Below are positions 24,790 through 32,770 of a stretch of DNA of 49,265 nt, piece by piece (within the stretch, counting starts at the first letter, position 1; every line of letters starts with the position of its first letter). A program made the position numbers and the translations under genes. Location: assembly GCA_009594865.1 (NCBI GenBank), contig VOPT01000014.1:1-49265 (forward strand). Direction: 5' to 3'. Under the pieces are notes generated by a model, which was not told where the DNA came from, searched no databases, and was given only the letters and a program-made list of their open reading frames with translations. The DNA is from Nitrospira sp. (GTDB lineage: Bacteria; Nitrospirota; Nitrospiria; Nitrospirales; Nitrospiraceae).

Positions 24790-25650
24790 ATGTTCGTGAA
24801 CGAAAGCCAAATCCGCGCCTTGATCCGGCTCCTTGGTGACGAGGATGAACGGATCGTCAAAACGATCAGCGGAAAACTAATTGATTTCGGGGACTGCGCG
24901 GTTCCACTGCTTCAGGAAGCGGAAATCGAACAGCCGGAGATGGCCGACCGCATTGTCACCGTCTTGGAAGAAATCCGTGGCGCGAGATTGGAGGAGGAGC
25001 TTCGCGATCTGATCGCCTTTCCCGATGACCAGATCGATCTGGAAACCGGCGCCTTCATCCTCGCGCGGTATGCCTATCCCACGCTGGATGTGCAGGCGTA
25101 TCAGCGTCAACTGGATCGAATGGCGCAGGATGTCCGGGAACAGATCGGATCCCGGGTATCCAGCGAAGAGACGGTCAAGGCGCTCAACCGGTACCTGTTT
25201 ACGGAAGCCGGATTCAAAGGAAACACCAAGAACTACTATGAGGTCGAAAACAGTTATCTGAATTGCGTGATCGATCGCCGGACCGGCATTCCGATCAGCC
25301 TCTCGACCGTCTATCTCCTGATCGGCAAGCGGTTGCAATTGCCGGTGCACGGGATCGGCATGCCCGGCCATTTCCTGGTGAAGTTCGATTCGGACAGGTA
25401 CAAGATTTTTATCGATTGTTTCAACGGCGGCGCGCTGCTGACGGAGAAGAACTGTGCGCGCTTTCTGACCGAAGCCGGCTATGGCTTTGAAGATCGTTTC
25501 CTGCAGAAGAGCCCCACCCGGGCCATTCTGGCCCGCATGATCAAAAATCTCCTCGCTATCTACAATAAGCTCGACGAGCCGCTGAAACAGCACCGCTTGC
25601 CGCGGTTCGTGGAAATCCTGGGCTGTGAGCAACGCGAAGAAGGGTTGTAG
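24790..25650 (+). CDS. SirB1-family transglutaminase-like protein
   Basis: 286 residues from the ATG at 24790; the longer frame from 24655 runs inside the permease gene and is rejected. Residues about 1-100 have a HEAT-like helical start (IRALIRLLGDEDERIVKTI). The SirB1 domain follows: YYEVENSYLNCVIDRRTGIPISLS at about 155-178, GIGMPGHFLVKF, and ARMIKNLLAIY in the helical tail. The fold is transglutaminase-like, but function is unknown in most bacteria. The frame ends at TAG 25648-25650, whose last base is the first base of a palindromic repeat. See findings for this stop-codon overlap. Confidence 0.9.
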   Translation: MFVNESQIRALIRLLGDEDERIVKTISGKLIDFGDCAVPLLQEAEIEQPEMADRIVTVLEEIRGARLEEELRDLIAFPDDQIDLETGAFILARYAYPTLDVQAYQRQLDRMAQDVREQIGSRVSSEETVKALNRYLFTEAGFKGNTKNYYEVENSYLNCVIDRRTGIPISLSTVYLLIGKRLQLPVHGIGMPGHFLVKFDSDRYKIFIDCFNGGALLTEKNCARFLTEAGYGFEDRFLQKSPTRAILARMIKNLLAIYNKLDEPLKQHRLPRFVEILGCEQREEGL

Positions 25651-25840
25651 CAGGAAGCTGAAAAAGGCCGCCAGCGTCGTTCTCGCCTCATTCAGATCCT
25701 CATCGTACCGCAAGGGTACGCCTCGCCCCAAGACACGGCCGGCTCACCGACTCGCCGGCGTCCACAAACGTGGCGCTCATTATGCTTCGCGCCGTGGACC
25801 TCGCTGCGGCCTTGCTGGGCGACCTTTTCGAGCATCCTGC
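25650..25840 (+). repeat. Palindromic interspersed repeat, copy A
   Basis: Begins with GCAGGAAGCTGAAAAAGGCC at the last base of the SirB1 stop codon, and ends with an imperfect inverted match at 25821-25840. Inside is CGTACC-GCAAG-GGTACG (25704-25720), a perfect 6-base stem. The same blocks occur near 35157-35281 (opposite strand) and 43816-43927. Compared with copy B, A has roughly 70 extra bases between GCCTCGCCCC and CTCGCTGCGGCC. No transposase is encoded. A 74-residue leftward open frame here is judged spurious. Confidence 0.8.
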
Positions 25841-25945
25841 GGGGCTAATTGTCTCCGGATGCTGTCTAAGACCGGCCTCCCCACCCTTTAAAATGCTGGG
25901 TTTTTCCCGTTCGGTTTTCTCCATCGTGCAGAGGATGTGTCTCGA

Positions 25946-26704
25946 CTAGCTCCGCAGTCTGAGTAGGTCCCGCGCCATTCTGACTCGTCCGGGAAAGTAG
26001 CCTTTCGCCTGTGCGCGGACATCATACCGTTCGGCAATGGGATAAAAATGAGACAAGATCAGCTGGTTGACGCCTGCTTCCTGGGCCACGCGGCCGCATA
26101 GGCCCGCATGTAAATGTCCGGCGCCAGGCCGGTTCTCAGGAAACGAGCAGTCGAGCACGGCGAAATTAGCCTCATGGCAGAGCCGCACCAGGCTCTCGCA
26201 ATATTGCGAATCCCCCGAATAGGCCACGGCATGGCCGTGATACTCCACCCGGTATCCTACACAATGCAGCTTGGGGGCGTGGGTGACGGTGGCGGGTGTG
26301 ATGCGCGTCTCGCCGATCCGGAAGCTACGATCGGACACCTCGCGGATCGTGACGCGGAAAGGCGCGCGATCGAAACTCGGGAACGTCGTCATCATGGACT
26401 GCATCAAGGTGGCGGTGCCATGCGGACCGATGAGCGTCAGCGGCGGTCTGGTCCCGCCCTGGTATTTGCAGAAGATCACGGCATCAAAGAAGAACGGAAT
26501 AAAGTCGGCGAAGTGGTCTGCATGGAAATGGGAAAACAGAATATGCGTGATGGTGTGGCGATCGACCCCGCTTTTAATCAGGTTGGAGAGTGTGCGCGGT
26601 CCGAAATCCAACAGGAAGGTTTGATCGGTTTGGATCAGGTACCCGGCTGCCGCGCGCGTGGGGTGAACATTGGTTCCCGACCCCAGCACCGTGAGGCGGA
26701 TCAT
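25946..26704 (-). CDS. MBL-fold metallo-hydrolase, RNase Z-like
   Basis: 252 residues. The beta-lactamase-fold metal site is seen as SHFHADH (H59, H61, D63, H64), with GVDRHTITHILF before it, AYSGDS (third metal-ligand Asp region) and the final LSHFYP His. The set is typical of RNase Z-like and arylsulfatase-like members, which cut phosphodiester or sulfate ester bonds or act as simple hydrolases in the cytosol; the exact substrate is unclear. No exosite like that of tRNase Z was recognised. Its start overlaps the end of the MarR gene by four bases (26701-26704), so the regulator and the enzyme are co-translated. Confidence 0.9.
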   Translation of the reverse strand: MIRLTVLGSGTNVHPTRAAAGYLIQTDQTFLLDFGPRTLSNLIKSGVDRHTITHILFSHFHADHFADFIPFFFDAVIFCKYQGGTRPPLTLIGPHGTATLMQSMMTTFPSFDRAPFRVTIREVSDRSFRIGETRITPATVTHAPKLHCVGYRVEYHGHAVAYSGDSQYCESLVRLCHEANFAVLDCSFPENRPGAGHLHAGLCGRVAQEAGVNQLILSHFYPIAERYDVRAQAKGYFPGRVRMARDLLRLRS

Positions 26705-27159
26705 GCGACCGGTTTCTCCTGGAAACTCTGATGGAGACGCAGGAGCAGGGTGCGCAATTGATCGGCTTCAGCGGTGGAGAGCGCGCGTTGGAAGAAGGGG
26801 CGAAGGAACGCAATGTGGGCGGCAAAGGTCGTCTGGAAGAGCTTGTTGCCCTTGGCGGTCAGGCAGATACGGGTGCTTCGGCGATCATCAGCCACGGGCG
26901 TTCGGCGAATCAGTCCTTTGGCTTCCAGCCGATCCAATACGCCGGTGAGTGTACCCTTGGTCACCAAGGTTGCCGTCGAGAGTTCAGCGCAGGTCAGTCC
27001 CTTCGTGTCACCGAGCGTCGCGATTACGTCGAATTGGGATGGAGTGAGCCGAAGCGAACGCACATGGCGGCTGTCCGTGCGCCAAAATGCGAGATAGGTC
27101 TCGACCAGGGGACGGAGCACTTTGAGGTGAGGATCGTCTTTCAGGTCAGGGAGGTCCAT
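26701..27159 (-). CDS. MarR-family transcriptional regulator
   Basis: 152 residues, usual for MarR. The winged helix-turn-helix lies at about 40-105: LTPSQFDVIATLGDTKGLTC, then ELSTATLVTKGTLTGVLDRLEAKGLI (recognition helix) and RTPVADDRRSTRICLT, the wing with the family DRR motif. N- and C-terminal helices would form the dimer interface. MarR proteins usually repress their own operon and neighbours and are released by small ligands. A perfect 8-base palindrome overlaps the predicted -10 box of this gene, which fits self-repression. The MBL hydrolase is encoded in the same unit; a HEAT-repeat gene diverges. Confidence 0.92.
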   Translation of the reverse strand: MDLPDLKDDPHLKVLRPLVETYLAFWRTDSRHVRSLRLTPSQFDVIATLGDTKGLTCAELSTATLVTKGTLTGVLDRLEAKGLIRRTPVADDRRSTRICLTAKGNKLFQTTFAAHIAFLRPFFQRALSTAEADQLRTLLLRLHQSFQEKPVA

Positions 27160-27167
27160 CGCGGGCG

Positions 27168-27197
27168 AGACTAGTCATCCGCGAGGGTAGCTGTCAA
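27168..27197 (-). promoter_or_regulatory. Promoter of the marR gene, probably leaderless, with an overlapping palindrome
   Basis: Read on the minus strand, TTGACA (27197-27192) is followed after 18 bases by TAGTCT (27173-27168), and the ATG comes 8 bases later at 27159. Transcription should therefore start within a base or two of the start codon; no ribosome binding site is present. GACTAGTC (27169-27176), a perfect palindrome, overlaps the -10 box and is a candidate MarR operator, although shorter than most. Confidence 0.5.
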
Positions 27198-27218
27198 GAG
27201 TCGTTCGCAGGCCTTGCG

Positions 27219-27248
27219 TTGACGCCGCAAGGAGCGCCCCCCTATCAT
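27219..27248 (+). promoter_or_regulatory. Promoter of the HEAT-repeat gene, probably leaderless
   Basis: TTGACG (27219-27224) and TATCAT (27243-27248) are 18 bases apart. The -10 overlaps a possible ATG at 27247, so that start cannot be used from this promoter; the next in-frame ATG at 27259 is 11 bases after the -10, right where the transcript would begin. It lies back to back with the marR promoter, whose -35 is 21 bases away. Confidence 0.5.
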
Positions 27249-27258
27249 GTCGCCTGCC

Positions 27259-27891
27259 ATGCCTCGTCACTCACAATCAGGCCAAGCCAATCTGACGGCC
27301 GTCTTTCTCCTGCTGGGCCTTGTTGTGTCCGGAGTCTGGGTGTGGAAGCGCCTCTCGCCGGATATGCAGGATCTGATCATCGATCAAGCCATTCCTCTCG
27401 CCGCGCTGGCCCTCGTGGTGGTGGCGGTGGTGTGGGGGCTGGCCGGAAAAATTCGCACGCGCCGCAAGCGAAATCAGCAGCGTGCCAGGCTGATCACGTT
27501 GTTCGAGAGCCAGACCTCCGCCGACAAGCGACTGCAGCTGGCGTTTGCGGTGATCGAACTGAACGAATACCAGCGCGCGGGCTTAGAGGCGGTGGCTCCG
27601 CGCTTTCAGGAGTTATTTCTCACGACGCTCAAGCGCGCGCTGGGTGACAAGCAGCATCAGGTGCGAGGCATGGCGGCCAGCCACTTAGGCGTGATCGGTG
27701 ATGAGACGGTCGTGTCCCATCTTCTGGCGGCGTTGGAAGACGACCATGCCTATGTGCGTTCCAGTGCGGCGTTGGGCCTCGGTCGTTTGCGCGCCGCTGC
27801 CGCTAAAGACAAGCTGGCCTATGTCAGTAAGGAAGATTGGGATCAAACCGTGCGGAGCCGGGCGCGTGAAGCGTTGGAGCGCATTCGTTAA
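27259..27891 (+). CDS. HEAT-repeat membrane protein
   Basis: 210 residues from the ATG at 27259, preferred because a promoter -10 covers the earlier ATG at 27247. Two membrane helices lie near residues 10-30 and 43-63 (IPLAALALVVVAVVWGLAG), followed by a basic stretch (RTRRKRNQQRAR) that probably stays in the cytosol. The C-terminal part holds HEAT/PBS-lyase-type repeats: KRALGDKQHQVRGMAASHLG and ALEDDHAYVRSSAALGLGRL, each with the VR-x-x-A-A pattern. Such repeats mediate protein binding. Role unknown; it diverges from the marR-MBL pair. Confidence 0.85.
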   Translation: MPRHSQSGQANLTAVFLLLGLVVSGVWVWKRLSPDMQDLIIDQAIPLAALALVVVAVVWGLAGKIRTRRKRNQQRARLITLFESQTSADKRLQLAFAVIELNEYQRAGLEAVAPRFQELFLTTLKRALGDKQHQVRGMAASHLGVIGDETVVSHLLAALEDDHAYVRSSAALGLGRLRAAAAKDKLAYVSKEDWDQTVRSRAREALERIR

Positions 27892-27927
27892 GGCTGAAGC
27901 AGGAGGACAGGCACGGGCAGTCGATGT

Positions 27928-28761
27928 TCAGGCTGCCCATTCAAGCAGCACAACTTCGGGTGTGCAATTCAGTCGCATGGGCAGGACCGACCATCCGATG
28001 CCGCGATTGACATACAGCCGGTGGCCGCCCTTCTCATACATGCCGGTGGTTCGTCCATGGCAACCGGGCGGCAGCCAGAAGGTCGGGATGCCGGGAATGC
28101 GCCATTGGCCGGCATGGCTGTGGCCGCAGAGCGTCAGATCGGTGTGGTGAGCGGACGTCAGTTGATCCAGAATGTTCGGTGCGTGAGCCAGCACCAGGAT
28201 GAAGCGTCCCGGCTGCGGAGAAGGCATGCAGCGAAGGTCCGCGCGATGGAGTGACGGGTCGTCTAACCCGACAATCGCCAGTTCGCCAGCGGGGACTCCA
28301 ATGAATGTGACCTGATTGAGCAGCAGCGTGACTTTGCGGCGGTCGAATTGCTCGGCAAACTCATCGACACGGATGCCGCTGTAGTGATCGTGGTTTCCGA
28401 GGGTGACGTAGACGGGGGCCAATCGGCGTAGTTCGGTGAGAAAGCGCAACAGATGGGGAAGTCCATCCCGGACGTTTACTAAATCGCCGGTGATGAAGAT
28501 CCAATCCGGCTTCAGATCCGCCACCGCCCGAATCAGGGCGCGATGCCGCGGGCGGTAGCGATCCAGATGCAGATCGCTCACATGCACCGCGCGTCGTCCG
28601 GCCAGGGGCGCATGGGTGAGCGGAAGCCGGGTCACAACGGTTGCCGATAAACCGATCTCCACGCCAGGCATCAGATTGAACAGATGGTGAAAGGGGCGAC
28701 TGAGCCAATGGCCGATCCAGACGCGCGTCAGCTCCTGCCACCGCATCAAGGTGGAGATCAT
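27928..28761 (-). CDS. Membrane-associated metallophosphoesterase, YaeI-like
   Basis: 277 residues. All calcineurin-type metal motifs are in place: SDLHLD at 62-67, TGDLVN at 91-96, GNHDH at 122-126, the LAHAPN segment and CGHSHAGQ towards the C-terminus. The order and spacing match the YaeI/YkuE branch of phosphodiesterases, some of which act on lipid-linked phosphates at the inner membrane. The N-terminal 35 residues are moderately hydrophobic and may associate with the membrane. The start overlaps by four bases the gene for a secreted protein (28758-28761), so the two are probably co-translated. Confidence 0.92.
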   Translation of the reverse strand: MISTLMRWQELTRVWIGHWLSRPFHHLFNLMPGVEIGLSATVVTRLPLTHAPLAGRRAVHVSDLHLDRYRPRHRALIRAVADLKPDWIFITGDLVNVRDGLPHLLRFLTELRRLAPVYVTLGNHDHYSGIRVDEFAEQFDRRKVTLLLNQVTFIGVPAGELAIVGLDDPSLHRADLRCMPSPQPGRFILVLAHAPNILDQLTSAHHTDLTLCGHSHAGQWRIPGIPTFWLPPGCHGRTTGMYEKGGHRLYVNRGIGWSVLPMRLNCTPEVVLLEWAA

Positions 28762-29423
28762 TCCATCACTCGATTCAAGTGAGCCTTGTCTGCGGTGGTG
28801 ACACGGTAACCCTGGTCGTAGAGTTTGCCCATACCGGTCATGAGCGCTTCCATGCCCCGGGCTTCGTGGAGGGAATCGAACTGTGAGGTCAGCGAACGCA
28901 GATGGGCATCCGCTCCCAGAGACGGTTCAGCGGCGAGGTTCAACGCCACGAGAATGTCGTGCAATTCCCGGGCGCTATAGATCGAATTATCGTCGCCGTC
29001 TCCGACCAGGGCGAATTCGTAAAACGTCAGGCTGAGAGAAAGCAGCGCCTGGGTGCGTTGAAAATCTGTTCGAACCCCATCGAGTCCGTCGGGATACCGA
29101 TTGCGGCAGTCGGCCCCCTCCGTCTCTGACTCGGCGGCAGCCAGGGCGGAAGATTCGGGCATGACCCAGGCGATGTTCTGTACGGCGGGCGGGGCCGGCT
29201 TCTGCCGTTGCTGTTTGTAGAACCAGTTCATACATTGGCTGGCAATCGCAAAGGCCTGCTTGTCGGTGTCGGCCTGGCGTTTGATGTGCTGAGTCAGTTG
29301 TGCGAAGACATCGATTCCGTTCAACCGGGTCGCGGCAAGAGCGGAAGGGGCGAAGCCGGCGGCGATGGCACAGAAGAAGAGGATCCAGCCAATACAGCGC
29401 GCATGAGTAGAGGGTGTTCGCAT
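28758..29423 (-). CDS. Secreted hypothetical protein coupled to the metallophosphoesterase
   Basis: 221 residues from the ATG at 29423; in-frame codons upstream to 29546 lack a good start. A signal peptide is clear (residues about 10-32, ending in APSALAA). The mature part is helical with conserved-looking stretches such as ASQCMNWFYKQQ and LSLSLTFYEFALVGDGDDN. The DGDDN stretch might bind calcium. I recognise no family. Co-translation with the phosphoesterase suggests a shared envelope role. A divergent gap of 121 bases separates it from truD; the minus strand there has a TATACT sequence at about 29475-29480 that may be a -10, without a good -35. Confidence 0.75.
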   Translation of the reverse strand: MRTPSTHARCIGWILFFCAIAAGFAPSALAATRLNGIDVFAQLTQHIKRQADTDKQAFAIASQCMNWFYKQQRQKPAPPAVQNIAWVMPESSALAAAESETEGADCRNRYPDGLDGVRTDFQRTQALLSLSLTFYEFALVGDGDDNSIYSARELHDILVALNLAAEPSLGADAHLRSLTSQFDSLHEARGMEALMTGMGKLYDQGYRVTTADKAHLNRVME

Positions 29424-29544
29424 TGGAGCGGGGTCCAGCAGAATAGTGCTTATCTTAAACCGTCTTACACGAGTATAACACGGGTGATCGCTCCCCCACC
29501 CAAATGACTGCAATTGTAATTGTTCAAGAACGAGAAGGACTCCC

Positions 29545-30597
29545 ATGCCGACTCCCTCCTGGCTCGATGATACCGTGCCCTATTTGACTGCCTCTGTTCC
29601 TGCCCTCGGCGGCCGTATCCGCAGTACGCCGGAGGATTTTTGCGTGGAGGAGCGTCCCCTGTATCTCCCCTGCGGAGAGGGCGAGCATTTGTACATCAAG
29701 ATCACCAAGCGCGGGTTGTCGACTCCCGATCTGGTGCTGCGGCTCTCGTCCCAACTCCATGTGAAAGCGCAGTCCATCGGTGTGGCCGGGCTGAAGGATG
29801 CACAGGCCGTGACCACGCAAATGCTCTCGTTGCAAGGGGTGAAGGCCGAGACGGTTGCCGCACTACCTACGGACGAGCGGCTGCTCACGCTGGAGGTTCT
29901 GGGACGCCACCGCAATCGACTGCGCAAGGGGCATCATGCGGGTAATCATTTTCGATTGGTGGTACGGGATGTTCGCGAAGGGAGCGAGGAATCGTTGCGG
30001 CAGTTGTTCGAAGAACTGGGACTGCGCGGTGTGCCGAACTACTTCGGCCCGCAACGGCAAGGGCGATCGGGGACGAATTTTCAGTTGGGGGCCGAGCTGC
30101 TGCAGGACGCGGCGCGCCGCAACAAGATGCCGCGATCCAAGCGCATCTGGTTCATGAATGCGTATCAGTCCTATGTGTTCAACCAGATTGTCGCCAAGCG
30201 GATCGAGAGCATCGACCGGGTGTTTCTGGGCGATTGGGCCATGAAGTCGGAGAACGGCGCCTGTTTCCCGGTGGAGGAACCGGAGGTCGAGCAGCCTCGG
30301 GCGGATCGATTCGAGATCAGCCCGACGGGACCGCTTTTCGGTTCGCGCGCGCCCTGGGCGACGGGTGTGCCCGGAGAGATAGAACGGGCCGTGATCGCCG
30401 GTTTGGGAACCACCCCGGAACTTTTGTCGAAAGCCGGGGCCGATTGCGGGTTTCGCGGCGAGCGGCGGGCGTTGCGCGTGCGTCTGAATGATCTGGTCTG
30501 GTCGCTGGAGGGGTCGGTGCTGACCCTCTCCTTCTGGCTTCCCCCCGGTTCCTATGCCACGAGCGTGCTACGAGAGATCGTGAAGACGAACGCATAA
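29545..30597 (+). CDS. truD: tRNA pseudouridine synthase D
   Basis: 350 residues. TruD makes pseudouridine at position 13 of tRNA(Glu). The catalytic motif GLKDAQAVTTQ is at 82-92 with D85 as the nucleophile (the equivalent of D80 in E. coli). RIRSTPEDFCVEE and NYFGPQRQG are family blocks, and the TruD insertion domain lies between roughly 155 and 300. The tail LPPGSYATSVLREI is also diagnostic. The ribosome binding site GAAGGA stands seven bases before the ATG. It is followed by the ornithine cyclodeaminase gene after 100 bases. Confidence 0.96.
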   Translation: MPTPSWLDDTVPYLTASVPALGGRIRSTPEDFCVEERPLYLPCGEGEHLYIKITKRGLSTPDLVLRLSSQLHVKAQSIGVAGLKDAQAVTTQMLSLQGVKAETVAALPTDERLLTLEVLGRHRNRLRKGHHAGNHFRLVVRDVREGSEESLRQLFEELGLRGVPNYFGPQRQGRSGTNFQLGAELLQDAARRNKMPRSKRIWFMNAYQSYVFNQIVAKRIESIDRVFLGDWAMKSENGACFPVEEPEVEQPRADRFEISPTGPLFGSRAPWATGVPGEIERAVIAGLGTTPELLSKAGADCGFRGERRALRVRLNDLVWSLEGSVLTLSFWLPPGSYATSVLREIVKTNA

Positions 30598-30697
30598 CGC
30601 GGGCCATCCTTCCTGACTAATGGTAGAATCATGATACGCAGAGATCACTCAGGGGCGATGCCGCTACCACTGTGGACGGGCGTTCAGGAGATCCGTC

Positions 30698-31942
30698 ATG
30701 ACTGCACTGCAGGAAACGGTCTTTCTCCAAGGCCACATTATCGATTCGTTGATCCTGGCCAAGGTGCTGGACACGATCCTGATGATGGGCGGCACCTTTG
30801 ATCTGCAGGATGTGACCATTGGGGCGACGAGAGACGCGCCGTCGCAGGCGCGGATTGTCGTGCGCGCCCCTTCCAGCCGGCTGTTGGCCGAGATTCTCCA
30901 AGCCATTCAACCGCATGGCGCCGCCGTCGAGCGGGACTCCGATTGCCGGTTCGAGCCGGCTTCGGCGGCCGGCATATTCCCGGATCAGTTCTATGCCACG
31001 ACGCATTTGCCGACCCAGATCCGCCTCGACGGAGACTGGGTGGAAGTGGAAGGCATGGAGATGGATCTCGGCATTTGTGTCGACCCGGCAAAGGCTCGTG
31101 CCAGAACGCTGCCCATGGGATCGGTGAAACCTGGGGACTTGATCGTGACGGGGAGAGAAGGTATCCGGGTGACGCCGCTGGCCCGTCCTCGGGAGCGGGA
31201 TGTGTTCGGGTTCATGGAGTCTGTGGTGTCCTCCGAGCGGCCGCATCAGCCGGTCATCGCCGATATCGCGCAGCGCATGCTGAAATTGCGCGTCGGGTAT
31301 CGACAGGGACAGCCAGACACCAAGGTGCTGCTGGCAGGCGGGCCGGCGATTGTCCATGCCGGGGGCCGGGAAGCGCTGACTTGGTTGATCGAAGCCGGCT
31401 TTATCCACGTCTTGTTCTGCGGCAATGCGCTGGCCGCGCACGATATGGAAGCCGCATTGTACGGGACGTCTCTCGGGTATGGCTTGACCGCTGGTCGTTC
31501 CGTTCCACATGGGCATGAGCATCATCTGCGGACGATCAACCGCATTCGCGCGATCGGCAGCATTCACGAAGCCGTGCGTTCCGGGGTCATTACTGAAGGC
31601 ATCATGGCGGCCTGTGTACGCCACGACGTCAGGATGGTGATGGCCGGTACCATTCGTGACGACGGCCCCTTGCCCGGCGTGGTGACCGATTCCATGCAGG
31701 CCCAGGAGGCGATGCGCGCTGAAGTTCAGGGCGTCGGCCTTGCGCTGTTGGTAGCCTCCACATTGCACGCGATCGCGACCGGCAATTTATTACCCGCCTC
31801 AGTTCCCACCGTGTGCGTCGATGTCAACCCTTCCGTGCCCACAAAACTCGCGGACCGCGGCAGTTTTCAGGCGGTCGGCCTCGTGATGGATGCCGCCTCC
31901 TTCCTCAAAGAGCTGGCGCGTGAACTGGGGTGGCGTCTATGA
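30698..31942 (+). CDS. Ornithine cyclodeaminase, archaeal type (TIGR00300/LOR-SDH domain)
   Basis: 414 residues. The N-terminal LOR/SDH domain (about 1-100; ETVFLQGHIIDSLILAKVLD) and the Rossmann-like C-terminal part with VLLAGGPAIVHAGG (about 208-221), HVLFCGNALAAHDMEAAL and HGHEHHLRTINRIRAIGSI match TIGR00300. Archaeal members (Methanococcus) turn ornithine into proline and ammonia with NAD+, and the same domain forms the C-terminal half of the cyanobacterial AgrE/ArgZ protein. A ribosome binding site (CAGGAGA) is present. The stop overlaps the next gene, an arginine dihydrolase, by four bases, so the pair should degrade arginine to proline and ammonia. The function assignment rests on family memory and context. 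Confidence 0.85.
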   Translation: MTALQETVFLQGHIIDSLILAKVLDTILMMGGTFDLQDVTIGATRDAPSQARIVVRAPSSRLLAEILQAIQPHGAAVERDSDCRFEPASAAGIFPDQFYATTHLPTQIRLDGDWVEVEGMEMDLGICVDPAKARARTLPMGSVKPGDLIVTGREGIRVTPLARPRERDVFGFMESVVSSERPHQPVIADIAQRMLKLRVGYRQGQPDTKVLLAGGPAIVHAGGREALTWLIEAGFIHVLFCGNALAAHDMEAALYGTSLGYGLTAGRSVPHGHEHHLRTINRIRAIGSIHEAVRSGVITEGIMAACVRHDVRMVMAGTIRDDGPLPGVVTDSMQAQEAMRAEVQGVGLALLVASTLHAIATGNLLPASVPTVCVDVNPSVPTKLADRGSFQAVGLVMDAASFLKELARELGWRL

Positions 31943-32739
31943 GTCGGCTGCTGGTCTGTCCTCCCGACCATTTCCAGATCGATTACGAAATCAATCCCTG
32001 GATGCGGCGTGAGAATGCGGTGCTTCCCTCGCATGCGGTGAATCAATGGCAGACGCTGATGCACGTGCTGGAGCAAGACGTGGGAGTGGGCCTTGAGCGA
32101 ATGCTGTCGGTTCCCGGCCTGCCGGACCTCGTCTTTACGGCCAATGCCGGGGTAGTTGCGGGTCGTCGCGTTGTGATCAGCCGGTTTCGTTATCCCGAAC
32201 GCCGGCGTGAAGAGGTGTACTTCGCGCAATGGTTTCGCGAGCACGGGTATGAAGTACTGACACTCGAAAAGTCGCTCTATTTTGAAGGAGCCGGCGACCT
32301 CCTGGGATTTCCGGACACATGGTTCGGTGGATATCGCCAGCGATCGGATATCCGGTCGTTTCCGAAGCTCAGCGAAATTTTCCAGCGTGAAATCATTCCC
32401 CTCGAACTCATCGATGGCCGCTTCTATCACCTGGATACCTGTTTCTGTCCGCTCAGCGGCGGAGAGCTGTTGTACTTCCCTTCCGCCTTCGATGCCTATG
32501 GCCTGGCCGCGATCGCACAACGGATTCCTGAGGAACAGCGGCTTACCGTGCCTGAAGACGAGGCGATTCGATTTGCCTGTAATGCCGTCTGCGTGGGCAA
32601 ACACATCGTGATCCCGGCCGGATGCCCGCAAACCACGCGCGTCCTTCAGGACCGTGGGTATCGCACCCATGATGTGGAGTTGGGTGAGTTCATGAAATCA
32701 GGCGGCGCTGCCAAATGCCTGACCCTCGCGCTGGACTAA
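31939..32739 (+). CDS. argZ: Arginine dihydrolase, ArgZ-like guanidine-modifying enzyme
   Basis: 266 residues from the ATG at 31939 (an in-frame GTG at 31930 lies inside the previous gene). A single amidinotransferase/deiminase-fold domain: PDLVFTANAG at 62-71, FEGAGD at 115-120 (Glu and Asp), H164-x-D166 in YHLDT, and C260 near the C-terminus as the likely nucleophile. Deiminases carry FTRD where this protein has FTAN; an Asn at this point (N69 here) is, to my recollection, what lets cyanobacterial ArgZ release both guanidine nitrogens and make ornithine, two ammonia and CO2. It would feed the ornithine cyclodeaminase encoded just before it. A plain amidinotransferase or deiminase is the alternative. 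Confidence 0.85.
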   Translation: MSRLLVCPPDHFQIDYEINPWMRRENAVLPSHAVNQWQTLMHVLEQDVGVGLERMLSVPGLPDLVFTANAGVVAGRRVVISRFRYPERRREEVYFAQWFREHGYEVLTLEKSLYFEGAGDLLGFPDTWFGGYRQRSDIRSFPKLSEIFQREIIPLELIDGRFYHLDTCFCPLSGGELLYFPSAFDAYGLAAIAQRIPEEQRLTVPEDEAIRFACNAVCVGKHIVIPAGCPQTTRVLQDRGYRTHDVELGEFMKSGGAAKCLTLALD

Positions 32740-32770
32740 CAGAACCTTCCCCTGCCTGAGTGCCGTCCCG

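Noticed and set aside
25700..25924. Leftward 74-residue frame inside repeat copy A, and a rightward 71-residue frame (35016-35231) entering copy B
   Set aside because: Both end in similar GARRTL-x-VR residues encoded by the repeat itself; these are open frames made by the repeat, not genes.
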